A stretch of DNA of 64,000 nt, taken from assembly GCF_000012645.1 (NCBI RefSeq), contig NC_007577.1, positions 372,001 to 436,000 on the forward strand, written 5' to 3'. This document shows positions 26,786-35,945 of this stretch, in pieces (position 1 is the stretch's first letter; every line of letters begins with the position of its first letter). A program made the translations under genes and the position numbers. The notes beneath the pieces are model-generated. The model was not told the origin of the DNA. It ran no database searches and saw nothing but the letters and a program-made list of their open reading frames with translations. Source of the DNA: Prochlorococcus marinus str. MIT 9312 (lineage in GTDB: Bacteria > Cyanobacteriota > Cyanobacteriia > PCC-6307 > Cyanobiaceae).

Positions 26786-28276
26786 ATGAAACAAGTATCA
26801 ATTATTTTCCCGAATCAACTTTTTAGAGAAAGCCCAATCTTAAAAATAAGTTGTGATATTTTAATTTTGGAAGACTCATTATTTTTTGGAAATGATAAAT
26901 TTCATAAATTAATTAACCATAAAAACAAGTTAGTTTTTCATAGAGCATCTATGCTCGCTTATAAAAAATATTTAGAAATATCTGGCTTTAAAGTTTTATA
27001 TATCGAAAACAAGAATAATATTTCTACAGTTGACTATTTATCAGAATTTATTAAAGATAAATATCAGAAAATAAATCTCATAGAACCGCATGATTTTTTA
27101 ATAATGAAGAGGATAAATCATTTTGTTGAAAGTAATAATTTAGCTTTAAATGTTTTGCCTTCTCCTATGTTTATGAGCAGTGAAGATTTAAAAGAGTTAT
27201 TTGCATTAAATACAAAAAAACCTCTTATGAGGAGATTTTATGAGAATCAAAGGAAAAGCCAAAAGATATTAGTTAATCCGGATGATACACCTGAAGGTGG
27301 CAAATGGAGTTTCGATGAAATGAATAGAAAAAAATTACCAAAAAAAATAACCATACCTGATATACCCAAGTTACTAAAAAATAACTTTGTAGTTTATGCC
27401 GAAGAGTCATTAGCTAATTTTGATATTGAGTTTATTGGAGAAAGCAATAACTTTTTATATCCGACTAATTTTGATGAGGCAGATGAATGGTTAAATGATT
27501 TTTTTAAACATAGATTTTTTTTATTTGGAGATTACGAAGATGCTATTTCTAAAGAAAATTCTTTTTTATGGCATAGTTTACTTTCTCCTCTTTTAAATAG
27601 TGGTTTATTGACTCCAGATGAAGTTGTAAATAAAGCATTACTTTTTGCCAAAATTAATAATGTTTCCATTAACTCTTTAGAGGGTTTTATTCGTCAAATT
27701 ATTGGATGGAGAGAATTTATTTGCCTTGTTTATAAGAAGTATGGAACAAAGATGAGAAATAGTAATTTTTGGAATTTTGAAAATAAACCAATTCCAGAAT
27801 CTTTTTATAAGGGAAATACAGGAATTGAACCAGTAGACGTTGTTATAAAAAATATTATTAAATTTGGTTATTGTCATCATATTGAGAGGCTAATGATTAT
27901 TGGTAACTTTATGCTTCTATGTAGAATTCACCCTAATCAAGTTTATAAATGGTTTATGGGAATGTTTATTGATTCTTATGATTGGGTGATGGTTCCTAAT
28001 GTTTATGGAATGAGTCAGTTTAGTGACGGAGGTATTTTCTCAACTAAACCATATATATCAAGCTCTAATTATGTAAAAAAAATGTCAAATTTTAAAAGTG
28101 GACCTTGGTGTTCAATATGGGATAGCTTATTTTGGAAATTTATTAAAGATAATGAAAGTTTTTTTAGAAAGCAATATCGACTGTCTATGTTAACGAGAAA
28201 TCTTGACAAAATGTCAGATGAAAAATTAAATAATCACTTAAGAACAGCTGATAAATTCTTAAGAGATATTCAATAA
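26786..28276 (+). CDS. Cryptochrome/photolyase of the prokaryotic FeS-BCP (6-4) class, cluster ligands apparently lost
   Basis: A 496-residue protein homologous throughout to bacterial (6-4) photolyase PhrB/CryB: FPNQLF at the N-terminus, RRFYENQRK, GWREFI (307-312), YCHHIERLMIIGNF (362-375) and VPNVYGMSQFSDGG (403-416). Relatives bind [4Fe-4S] with four cysteines. Here the first position is Pro349 in TGIEPVD, and the CxxC-x(about 13)-C segment after KMS is shortened to NFKSGPWCSIWD, leaving one cysteine (Cys442). A cluster is thus unlikely. FAD-binding and repair of UV photoproducts are inferred from the family. It ends the DCC-DUF2805-DUF2256-photolyase cluster. Confidence 0.85.
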   Translation: MKQVSIIFPNQLFRESPILKISCDILILEDSLFFGNDKFHKLINHKNKLVFHRASMLAYKKYLEISGFKVLYIENKNNISTVDYLSEFIKDKYQKINLIEPHDFLIMKRINHFVESNNLALNVLPSPMFMSSEDLKELFALNTKKPLMRRFYENQRKSQKILVNPDDTPEGGKWSFDEMNRKKLPKKITIPDIPKLLKNNFVVYAEESLANFDIEFIGESNNFLYPTNFDEADEWLNDFFKHRFFLFGDYEDAISKENSFLWHSLLSPLLNSGLLTPDEVVNKALLFAKINNVSINSLEGFIRQIIGWREFICLVYKKYGTKMRNSNFWNFENKPIPESFYKGNTGIEPVDVVIKNIIKFGYCHHIERLMIIGNFMLLCRIHPNQVYKWFMGMFIDSYDWVMVPNVYGMSQFSDGGIFSTKPYISSSNYVKKMSNFKSGPWCSIWDSLFWKFIKDNESFFRKQYRLSMLTRNLDKMSDEKLNNHLRTADKFLRDIQ

Positions 28277-28380
28277 ATTAAGAGTAATATCCTAAAGTTA
28301 CTTTTGAAAAATTAAAAAAATATTATATTATTACGAAATATTACAGGCCGATGTTAAATTAAAAAAAAATTAGGCTAAAC

Positions 28381-28560
28381 ATGAATATTGGGATTCTTTT
28401 TTTGAAAAGTAATTTGACTGGAATTATCACTTTTTCTGAATTAGATTGGATAACTAACCATCAATCTAATTTCACAAGGTTGGAGGAATCTATAGCAATT
28501 AAATTAGGAAGAATGCTTGATGCAGGATCTATCAATATAGGTTGCCGTTTGAATTCCTAA
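28381..28560 (+). CDS. Small conserved-looking protein, function unknown
   Basis: A 59-residue open frame with ATG start: an N-terminal hydrophobic stretch, then GIITFSELDWITNHQSNFTRLEESIAIKLGRMLDAGSINIGCRLNS. The composition is that of a folded, coding peptide, not random AT-rich sequence, and it fills part of the 497-base gap between the photolyase gene and rsmB. From memory, similar short proteins occur in other picocyanobacteria; a family name is not known to me. Confidence 0.6.
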   Translation: MNIGILFLKSNLTGIITFSELDWITNHQSNFTRLEESIAIKLGRMLDAGSINIGCRLNS

Positions 28561-28579
28561 TTAAGTTTTTATTTTATTA

Positions 28580-28723
28580 ATGAAGTATCAAGAAGAGAAA
28601 AAATTATTTTTTCGGGAAAGAATTCATTCTTTAAATATCTTTCTTTTTTTAGGATTTAATCTGACACTGATTTCTATCTTAGGTTTTATTTGGTTCAATT
28701 CATCAATTGAGAAAGTAGTCTAA
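28580..28723 (+). CDS. Small single-span membrane protein, function unknown
   Basis: A 47-residue open frame (MKYQEEKKLFFRERIHSL...) with a charged, basic N-terminus and one hydrophobic span (about 18-40, NIFLFLGFNLTLISILGFIWF). This is the layout of small thylakoid or plasma-membrane subunits. It is not a subunit I can name. It begins 19 bases after the 59-residue gene. The rest of the gap to rsmB holds nothing else I recognise. Confidence 0.45.
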   Translation: MKYQEEKKLFFRERIHSLNIFLFLGFNLTLISILGFIWFNSSIEKVV

Positions 28724-28773
28724 ATTTTTAAATCTTTTGTATATTAAAGTTATATTTAAAAATAAATTATATT

Positions 28774-30090
28774 TTGAGCATAGGATATTTACAAAGGAAA
28801 GCAGCATGGGAAATTTTATTAAAAGTTAGTCATGGTGATTTTTCTGATCATGCCCTTGAGAAGGTTTTAAGAAATTATCAATTTAATCCTTTAGATATAG
28901 CCTTCATCACAGAATTATCTTTTGGATGCATAAGGTATAGAAAATTTCTTGATCTTTGGACGGATCATACATCAAAAATTACTCATAAAAAGCAGCCTCC
29001 AAAGTTAAGATGGCTTCTACATATAGGTTTATATCAACTATTGAAAATGGATAAAATTCCATTTCCTGCGGCTATTTCTACCACTGTAGAAGTAGCTAAA
29101 AAAACAGATTTAAATGGGTTAGCGGGAACTGTAAATGCGATATTGAGAAATGCATCAAGAAAATTAGAACAAAAAATTTTACCGGAATTATCTTCTGATA
29201 GAAAAGAAAGAATTTCATATCTTGAATCATTTCCATTATGGCTTTTGAAGGATCTTTATAAATGGGTCGGCAATAGCGAGGGTGAAAATATCATTAAGGC
29301 ATTTAATAAAAAACCATCAATTGATTTGAGAATTAACCAACTAAAAACTAATTTAGATAACTTTTTGAAAGTACTTCATGAAAATAATATTGATGCTGAA
29401 ATTATTAAAGATTTACATAATGGAATTACTTTAAAATCTAATCCAAGATCTATAAAAAATTTACCAGGATATAGTGATGGACTTTGGACAATTCAAGATA
29501 GATCTTCTCAGTGGATAGCACCGCTCTTAAATCCAAAAGAAGGTGAAAAGATTTTAGATGCTTGTGCAGCTCCAGGAAGTAAGTCTACCCACCTAGCAGA
29601 ATTAACAAATGATAGTGCAGAAATCATTGCCGTAGATAGATCAGCAAAAAGATTGAAAATACTGCAATCAAATTTAGAAAGGTTAAATTTGAAATCTGTT
29701 AATACTCTTAAGGCTGATGCTACGAGTTTGATTGAATTAAATCCTAAGTTTATATCTTATTTTGATAAGATTTTATTAGATGCTCCATGCTCAGGCATTG
29801 GAACTCTTTCCAGGAATCCAGATTCTAGATGGTCTTTAAGTAAAGAAAAAATAAAATCTTTAACTTTATTACAGGAAAAACTTTTGGAGAGTATTTTTCC
29901 TCTTTTGAAAAAAGAGGGCACTTTAGTTTATTCAACTTGTACTATTTGTCCCGATGAAAATAATCTATTAATTGAACGATTTATTGAAAAAAACAAAACT
30001 TTAAAATTGGTTGGCCAAAAGCAAATTTTACCTAGCTTGGATTATCCTGGTGATGGATTTTATTCTGCAATAATTTCTTATAAATCTTAA
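28774..30090 (+). CDS. rsmB: 16S rRNA (cytosine(967)-C5)-methyltransferase
   Basis: A 438-residue Fmu/Sun protein. It has an N-terminal NusB-like RNA-binding domain (about 1-130), then a Rossmann methyltransferase domain with SAM motif LDACAAPGSKSTHLAEL. The two cysteines of the m5C mechanism lie in DAPCSGIGT and STCTICPDEN. The start is TTG, giving MSIGYLQRKAAWEIL, which is the usual N-terminus. It converges on the penicillin-binding protein gene. Confidence 0.92.
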   Translation: MSIGYLQRKAAWEILLKVSHGDFSDHALEKVLRNYQFNPLDIAFITELSFGCIRYRKFLDLWTDHTSKITHKKQPPKLRWLLHIGLYQLLKMDKIPFPAAISTTVEVAKKTDLNGLAGTVNAILRNASRKLEQKILPELSSDRKERISYLESFPLWLLKDLYKWVGNSEGENIIKAFNKKPSIDLRINQLKTNLDNFLKVLHENNIDAEIIKDLHNGITLKSNPRSIKNLPGYSDGLWTIQDRSSQWIAPLLNPKEGEKILDACAAPGSKSTHLAELTNDSAEIIAVDRSAKRLKILQSNLERLNLKSVNTLKADATSLIELNPKFISYFDKILLDAPCSGIGTLSRNPDSRWSLSKEKIKSLTLLQEKLLESIFPLLKKEGTLVYSTCTICPDENNLLIERFIEKNKTLKLVGQKQILPSLDYPGDGFYSAIISYKS

Positions 30091-30099
30091 AAATATAAT

Positions 30100-31878
30100 T
30101 TATTTTTTAATTGGAATTTTATAAATTTCAGATATGAACTTCTTCCATAAATAAGCCGCATTCCCACTAGATAATTCAGATTCCTTGTTATCGTCGTAAC
30201 CTATCCAGATCCCTGTTGTAAGGTTATTAATGGAACCAATAAACCAGAGATCTTTATTTCCATCAGATGTTCCTGTTTTGCCATAAATTTTCTTTCCTTT
30301 TATAGAGGCTGCTTTTGAAGTCCCTTCTTTTACAGATTTTTCAAGAAGTTTATTTATTTTCTTGTTTATTTTTAAATCTAATATTTTCGTGGAAATAGAT
30401 TTGTTTTCCCAAATAGGTTGTTTTTTAAATGATTCTATTTTTTCTATGATTTCAGGGCTTTGAATCTTCCCATTATTGTTAATTGCAGAATATGCATTTG
30501 TGATGTTTAAAAGATTATCTCCGTAGGAGCCAATAGCTAACGATGGGAATTCCTCAAACTCTTGCTCGTAACCTAGTCCAAATGAATTTGCTAAATTAAT
30601 AATATTTTTTAAGCCGATTTTTTTTGTTATTGATATTGGAACGATATTTGATGAACTTTTAAATGATTCAATCAAAGATATTGAACCTCTATAGTCTTCT
30701 GAAAAATTTTTTGGGCAATAACTTTCCCAGCATATTGGTAAGTCTTCAAATTTATCGCTTAATTTTATTCCTTCTATTAATGCAGCAGCATAAGGGATTA
30801 TTTTAAATGTAGAACCTAAAGGTCTTACAGATGAAATCACTCTATTGTATTCATTAATTGATGGATTTTTGCTGGTTATCATTGTCCTGATTAGTCCTGT
30901 GTTTGATTCGATAGATAACAGAGCAAATTCAAGTTCTTTAGGCCCTGCATATCTTGATATTTTTTGACCTTTTTCTTGCCAATCTTTGTTGATAGAAGAT
31001 TTAATTCTTAAAAACTCATAATCATTTTTACTTCCAATTTTTTTATCTGTTTCCTCAAGAATAAAATTTATTAATAATTTATCATCTAAAAAATTATCAG
31101 CTGTTTGATAATTTAATTTGATTTTTTCTTTAATAGCCTTATTCTTATTTGCAAGAGAAATATATCCATCAACATACATTGATTCAAGAACTTTATTTCT
31201 ATTTTTAATAGCTAGTTCTAAATTTTGATAAGGTGAATAAATTGATGGAGCTGGAGCTAATCCTGTAATTAATGCGATCTCTGATAATGTCAATTCTTCT
31301 ATGAATTTTCCAAAATAAACTTTGGCAGCCTCGTCTACCCCGTATGCTCCTGATCCTAGATAAATATTATTTAAATATAATTTTAAAATTTGATTTTTGT
31401 TATATCTAAATTCAAGTATGAGTGATATAAATATTTCTTTGAGTTTTCTTTGAAAACTTAAATCATTATTTAGAAAAAGTAATCTAGCAACTTGTTGTGT
31501 AATCGTACTTCCTCCCTCTTTAACATAACCACTTCTAATATTTTGAATAAGGGCACGTGAAATACTTTTTAAATCTATTCCATTATGGATATAAAATCTT
31601 TTATCCTCAGAAGATATAAAAGAATGTTTGAGGAAAATTGGAATTTTATGATAACTATTATCTATTTCAAATTTGCGGCTTAATTTGCTTAGTATCTTAT
31701 TATCAGAAGATGATATTACATAAGAATATTTGGTTACGTTAGATCTTTGATTTTTAGAGTTGTCAAATTTTAACGTACTAGATATTAGACTAAAAAAATA
31801 AAAAGATATTCCAGAAAAAATTAATATTGGAATTATTAAAACAAAAGATTTGAATTTAATCTTTTGCACCTTAAGCAA
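30100..31878 (-). CDS. Class A penicillin-binding protein (glycosyltransferase-transpeptidase)
   Basis: A bifunctional peptidoglycan synthase of 592 residues, anchored by one membrane span (about 11-33). The GT51 domain shows SSEDKRFY (89-96, catalytic Glu91) and GGSTITQQ (122-129). The transpeptidase domain shows STFK (nucleophile Ser356), SSN (409-411) and KTGT (534-537). It is shorter than the common PBP1 and has little beyond the two domains. The start overlaps the end of chlG by eight bases, so the two are co-transcribed. Confidence 0.92.
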   Translation of the reverse strand: MLKVQKIKFKSFVLIIPILIFSGISFYFFSLISSTLKFDNSKNQRSNVTKYSYVISSSDNKILSKLSRKFEIDNSYHKIPIFLKHSFISSEDKRFYIHNGIDLKSISRALIQNIRSGYVKEGGSTITQQVARLLFLNNDLSFQRKLKEIFISLILEFRYNKNQILKLYLNNIYLGSGAYGVDEAAKVYFGKFIEELTLSEIALITGLAPAPSIYSPYQNLELAIKNRNKVLESMYVDGYISLANKNKAIKEKIKLNYQTADNFLDDKLLINFILEETDKKIGSKNDYEFLRIKSSINKDWQEKGQKISRYAGPKELEFALLSIESNTGLIRTMITSKNPSINEYNRVISSVRPLGSTFKIIPYAAALIEGIKLSDKFEDLPICWESYCPKNFSEDYRGSISLIESFKSSSNIVPISITKKIGLKNIINLANSFGLGYEQEFEEFPSLAIGSYGDNLLNITNAYSAINNNGKIQSPEIIEKIESFKKQPIWENKSISTKILDLKINKKINKLLEKSVKEGTSKAASIKGKKIYGKTGTSDGNKDLWFIGSINNLTTGIWIGYDDNKESELSSGNAAYLWKKFISEIYKIPIKK

Positions 31879-32818
31879 CTAAAAAACTATGTCCTATCGC
31901 TAAAGCTGTAACTAACATTCCAGTTATAAGGAACGGTTGGGCACTTGCTTGATATTTGACATCAAACTTTAGAGGATCTCTTAGTAACCACATATCTTGG
32001 AATGTAATTTGTGGAATTACCAATAAAACCAAAATTACAGAGGCTAAATGTTGACCAATAATGACTAATACAACCACCATTGCTAATTGAAAAATGTCAA
32101 TTAGTCCTGCACTTATCCTACTTGCATTTTTAATTCCAAATACTACTGGTAGAGAATTTAAGCCTAGCTTTGAGTCTCCTTCAACACTTTTGAAATCATT
32201 AATCACAGCAATTCCAAGTCCTGAGAGACTATATGCAAGTGTTAGTAACGCCGTTACGATAGTTAATTTACCAAACAAGGCTTGTCCTGCCCACCAAGGT
32301 AAAGCTATATAAGATGCTCCTAATGCATAATTTCCAAGCCAACCATTCTGTTTTAATTTGAGTGGTGGAGCAGAATATATATAACTAACAAAGGAACCTC
32401 CTAATGCCAAAAGTAAGACGGAGGGGAAGCTGTGCTTAGCATATAAATCTAATAGAAAAGCAACTATTAAACCCGCTATAAGTAATACCCAGATTTGTAT
32501 TTTTACATCTTTAATTGAAATTTTCCCAGAAGGAATTGGTCTATTTGGTTCATTAATTGCATCAATTTCTTTATCAAAAAAATCATTTATGGTTTGGGTA
32601 TAACCAGCCAGAAGTGGTCCACTCATCAACATACATGCTAATGAAGCTAGAACATTACTAAATGTCCATTCAAAATTCCCACTTGCAGCTGCTCCACAAA
32701 TAACTCCCCATATCAAAGGGATCCATGTGATTGGCTTCATTAACTGTATACGGAGTTTCCATATACTTGATGTTTCAGAGGCACCCTTAATTCCTAATAG
32801 TTGTTTTGGATCATTCAC
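31871..32818 (-). CDS. chlG: Chlorophyll synthase
   Basis: An integral-membrane UbiA-superfamily prenyltransferase that esterifies chlorophyllide with phytyl or geranylgeranyl diphosphate. The 315 residues have the first Asp-rich site TINDFFDKEIDAINEPNRPIPSG and a second, INDFKSVEGDSKLGLNSLPV, as in ChlG. About eight or nine hydrophobic segments are visible. This is a strong indicator of an oxygenic phototroph. It is encoded between the DUF2862 gene (eight-base gap) and the class A PBP (eight-base overlap). Confidence 0.95.
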   Translation of the reverse strand: MNDPKQLLGIKGASETSSIWKLRIQLMKPITWIPLIWGVICGAAASGNFEWTFSNVLASLACMLMSGPLLAGYTQTINDFFDKEIDAINEPNRPIPSGKISIKDVKIQIWVLLIAGLIVAFLLDLYAKHSFPSVLLLALGGSFVSYIYSAPPLKLKQNGWLGNYALGASYIALPWWAGQALFGKLTIVTALLTLAYSLSGLGIAVINDFKSVEGDSKLGLNSLPVVFGIKNASRISAGLIDIFQLAMVVVLVIIGQHLASVILVLLVIPQITFQDMWLLRDPLKFDVKYQASAQPFLITGMLVTALAIGHSFLVA

Positions 32819-32826
32819 TATACTCT

Positions 32827-33051
32827 TTAACCTTTCTCAATTTCTTCTGGGAAAAACCAATTTTGCTCACCATTCTGAAATTTTGCGGTGATTCCAATAC
32901 TTCTGCCGTCTGTCATTTTATAGCCTGTTATTACGGCTTTAGGATTCGAGGATATTTGATCGATTAATTTAGCTGGTAGTCTATCTTTTACTTTGTTAAT
33001 GTTAATTTTGATTTTACTACCGATTTTGGGTAATAATTTTGTTTCAGCCAT
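32827..33051 (-). CDS. DUF2862 small cyanobacterial protein
   Basis: A 74-residue basic protein, MAETKLLPKIGSKIKININKVKDRLP followed by AVITGYKMTDGRSIGITAKFQNGEQNWFFPEEI. It is a compact beta-rich fold of the DUF2862 family found in cyanobacteria and plastid lineages; function unknown. It heads the leftward group with chlG and the PBP, and diverges from hisF across 59 bases. Confidence 0.8.
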   Translation of the reverse strand: MAETKLLPKIGSKIKININKVKDRLPAKLIDQISSNPKAVITGYKMTDGRSIGITAKFQNGEQNWFFPEEIEKG

Positions 33052-33110
33052 AAGAGGTAAAATGGAAGCTATTATGCAAGATTAACAGCATTTGGACAAT
33101 TTTTACTAAA

Positions 33111-33881
33111 ATGGTAGCTCTTCGTTTAATTCCTTGTTTAGATGTCGCTCATGGCAGAGTGGTTAAAGGTGTAAATTTTGTTAACTTGAGAGACTCAGGC
33201 GATCCTGTTGAATTGGCTTGTAGGTATTCTGATGAGGGCGCAGATGAATTAGTATTCTTAGATATTAGAGCTAGTGTAGAAAATAGAAATACATTAGTTG
33301 ACCTTGTCTCTAGGACCGCAAAATCAGTAAAAATCCCATTTACAGTAGGTGGAGGAATAGATTCTGTTTCTTCAATTAATGATCTTTTAAGAGCTGGAGC
33401 GGACAAAGTGAGTTTGAATTCTTCTGCTGTTAGAAATCCAGATTTAATTTCTAAAAGTTCTAGAGAATTTGGTAATCAATGTATCGTGATAGCAATTGAT
33501 GCTAAAAGAAAAGTGAATAAAACTGATGAATGGGAGGTATATGTAAAAGGGGGTAGAGAAAATACTGGAATAGATGTATTAAGTTGGGCAAAGAAAGTTG
33601 AGGAGTTAGGCGCAGGGGAAATTTTGCTTACTTCAATGGATGGTGATGGCACGCAGAATGGATATGATTTACATCTGACTGAATCTGTTGCCAATATTGT
33701 TAATATTCCAGTGATTGCTTCTGGAGGAGCAGGTTGTTTAGAAGATATCTATGATGTTTTCAATGAAGGCAGGGCATCTGCCGCACTTTTAGCATCATTA
33801 CTTCATGATAAGAAACTTTCTTTAAGAGAAATAAAGACTTTCCTCCTCGAAAGAAAACTTCCAATTAGACCATATGAATAA
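33111..33881 (+). CDS. hisF: Imidazole glycerol phosphate synthase, cyclase subunit
   Basis: The cyclase half of the glutamine-dependent enzyme in histidine synthesis. The 256 residues form a TIM barrel with the catalytic aspartates Asp11 ([14 protein letters not shown]) and Asp130 (VIAIDAKRK). The phosphate loops GGGIDS and ASGGAG are intact, and [13 protein letters not shown] is conserved. The partner HisH is not in this window. It is followed 40 bases later by menG/ubiE. Confidence 0.96.
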   Translation: MVALRLIPCLDVAHGRVVKGVNFVNLRDSGDPVELACRYSDEGADELVFLDIRASVENRNTLVDLVSRTAKSVKIPFTVGGGIDSVSSINDLLRAGADKVSLNSSAVRNPDLISKSSREFGNQCIVIAIDAKRKVNKTDEWEVYVKGGRENTGIDVLSWAKKVEELGAGEILLTSMDGDGTQNGYDLHLTESVANIVNIPVIASGGAGCLEDIYDVFNEGRASAALLASLLHDKKLSLREIKTFLLERKLPIRPYE

Positions 33882-33921
33882 AAAATTTAATACCAAAAAG
33901 AAATAAGTTAAAAATTTAAAA

Positions 33922-34623
33922 ATGAAATTCACAAAAACTATCGAAGTCAAAAATATATTTAATAAAATTTCTTATAAATATGACTTTTTAAATAATCTAT
34001 TAAGTTTTGGGCTGCACAGATTATGGAAAAGGAAATTAGTTGATTTATTGGAACCTTTAAATGGTGAAGATTGGGCAGATTTATGCTGTGGAACTGGAGA
34101 TTTAGCATTCTTAATTTCTGAGAGAGTTAGTCCAAGGGGTTCAATTACTGGGATTGACAGTGCAGAGGATATCTTAAATATTGCAAAAAAAAAATCAGAG
34201 CTAAAAAAAAATAAATTTATTAAGTGGGAAATTAAAGATGTATTAGAAATTAATGATTATTCAAAAAATTTTGATGGAATTTGCATGTCATATGGACTTA
34301 GAAACTTGAATAATGTTGAAGGAGGAATAAAAAAAGTTTTTGATCTTTTGAAGGATAAGGGAAGGGCAGGATTTTTGGATTTTAATCACTCAACAAGAAA
34401 TTCTTTATCCAATATTTTTCAGAAAATTTATTTGAGATTAATTGTAGTAACCATTTCGCGGCTTTTTAATTTAGGTCCTGAGTACGCATATATTGAAAAA
34501 AGTATTAGTAATTTTCCAAAGAAAAATGTGCTTATAAATATTGCTAAGGAAGTTGGATTTAAAAAAGCTGAATATAGGACTATTTTGGGGGGGCAAATGG
34601 GGATACTAATTTTAACTAAATAA
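33922..34623 (+). CDS. menG: Demethyl-phylloquinone/ubiquinone-type C-methyltransferase
   Basis: A 233-residue UbiE/MenG family SAM methyltransferase. The N-terminal IFNKISYKYDFLNNLLSFGLHRLWKR is diagnostic, followed by the SAM motif WADLCCGTGDLAF and SYGLRNLNNVEGGI. In cyanobacteria the protein performs the last methylation of phylloquinone for photosystem I, so menG is preferred over ubiE. It converges on the DciA-like gene with 12 bases between stops. Confidence 0.88.
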   Translation: MKFTKTIEVKNIFNKISYKYDFLNNLLSFGLHRLWKRKLVDLLEPLNGEDWADLCCGTGDLAFLISERVSPRGSITGIDSAEDILNIAKKKSELKKNKFIKWEIKDVLEINDYSKNFDGICMSYGLRNLNNVEGGIKKVFDLLKDKGRAGFLDFNHSTRNSLSNIFQKIYLRLIVVTISRLFNLGPEYAYIEKSISNFPKKNVLINIAKEVGFKKAEYRTILGGQMGILILTK

Positions 34624-34635
34624 AGAATTTAGTTT

Positions 34636-35118
34636 TTAATTATTTTTTCTCCAACAAAAAGAACACTTTCCCCATCTTTTGATTTCGCCCTCAGGAGTAG
34701 GGGAATTACAAAGAGTACAAATGCACATATTATTTTGATTGATTCTGCTTGGATGCTTTGCCCAAACTATCTTTGCATTAGTAGCTTTGATATTTTTATT
34801 TTTAATTTCATAATTTTGTATTATTTTTATTTCATTCAAAGTTATTCCAATTTTCTCAATTCTCTCTTTTAATTTATGCTTGTTATAGATTAAAGCTTGG
34901 CGCCACTGTGGATGATTTACTGCAATAGTAAGTATTTTTTTTTCAATATTTAATGGTTTACATTCTTGAAATAGTTCTAAGCCGATTAAGTTCTTCCAGT
35001 TTGCGTTGATTTTAGTGAGTTTATCTAAGTCTCCGCAGGATTTTTTGAAATTATCAAGACAATTTTTTAATGGATGTGGATTCCTTCTATTCACTATTGG
35101 CAAATACTTTTTGTCCAA
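34636..35118 (-). CDS. DciA-like (DUF721) protein with C-terminal zinc ribbon
   Basis: A 160-residue protein. The first about 100 residues match DUF721: WKNLIGLELFQECKPLNIEKKILTIAVNHPQWRQAL is the KH-like DciA core. DciA proteins are replicative-helicase loaders or operators in bacteria that lack DnaC. The C-terminus adds a probable zinc ribbon: C134-x2-C137 then C152-x2-C155, with another Cys132. This extension is seen in cyanobacterial members and not in the short DUF721 form. It diverges from birA across 75 bases. Confidence 0.75.
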   Translation of the reverse strand: MDKKYLPIVNRRNPHPLKNCLDNFKKSCGDLDKLTKINANWKNLIGLELFQECKPLNIEKKILTIAVNHPQWRQALIYNKHKLKERIEKIGITLNEIKIIQNYEIKNKNIKATNAKIVWAKHPSRINQNNMCICTLCNSPTPEGEIKRWGKCSFCWRKNN

Positions 35119-35193
35119 TTTGTAATATTTACTTATTAAGACTAAAGTTAATCTAATCTTTAAAAAGATGCTCGTTGTTTTAATAAAGAATTT

Positions 35194-35943
35194 GTGAAAT
35201 TTATTGGACCTGCAGCTAAGACAGTTTTTTATTTAAAAAAAATTCAGGGTCAATATCCAACTTGGACACTTCATTACAAAATAAAATGTAAAAGTACCGA
35301 AAATGAGCTAACAAACTTGCTTGAATATTCTCAAATAAAGAGAAACCAGCCAATAGCGATAATAGCAAGAGAACAGTCCTCAGGTTTTGGCCAAAACTCA
35401 AAAACTTGGGTTTCTCCAAAAGGCGGGATTTGGTTAAGTGCAGCTTATCCAATATTTTCAAAAGAATTTACAAGCCAAATATTTAATTTGTCTTTAGGAA
35501 TTAAGATATGTGAAATGCTTAGAGAAGAAAATATAAATGTTTTTTTGAAATGGCCAAATGATATTTTTGTTGGTTCAAAAAAGTTAATTGGATTTTTACC
35601 AAGGGTGATAACAAGAGGTAAGGAAATTATTTATGTAAGAATAGGTATTGGAATGAATGTTTTAAATCAAACTCCATTAGAAGGTATTTCATTATCAAAA
35701 GTACTTAAAACTAAGAATATTAATCAACATTATTGGACAGCTAAAGTTCTTAAAGCTTTTCATGATTCAATTGAATGTAATAACAAAAAAGAATATGTGA
35801 TCAAATCGGCAAATAAGTACCTTACTAAAAGGTTTTTACCTAGTGGTTTTTGTCCTCATACATGGAAAATTAAAGATATTGATTCGAATGGGAATTTAAG
35901 AATTCAAAATGAAACTCAACTTAAGGTAATTAGAAGGTTCTGA
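35194..35943 (+). CDS. birA: Biotin--[acetyl-CoA-carboxylase] ligase (short, no HTH)
   Basis: A 249-residue biotin protein ligase of the monofunctional kind, without the DNA-binding domain of E. coli BirA. The biotinoyl-AMP site that usually reads GRGRxGRxW here reads SSGFGQNSKTWVSPKGGIWLS, a divergent but recognisable version. KWPNDIFVGSKKLIGFLPRV and VRIGIGMNV follow, both typical. The start is GTG. It converges on the ABC ATPase gene with two bases between stops. Confidence 0.85.
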   Translation: MKFIGPAAKTVFYLKKIQGQYPTWTLHYKIKCKSTENELTNLLEYSQIKRNQPIAIIAREQSSGFGQNSKTWVSPKGGIWLSAAYPIFSKEFTSQIFNLSLGIKICEMLREENINVFLKWPNDIFVGSKKLIGFLPRVITRGKEIIYVRIGIGMNVLNQTPLEGISLSKVLKTKNINQHYWTAKVLKAFHDSIECNNKKEYVIKSANKYLTKRFLPSGFCPHTWKIKDIDSNGNLRIQNETQLKVIRRF

Positions 35944-35945
35944 AT

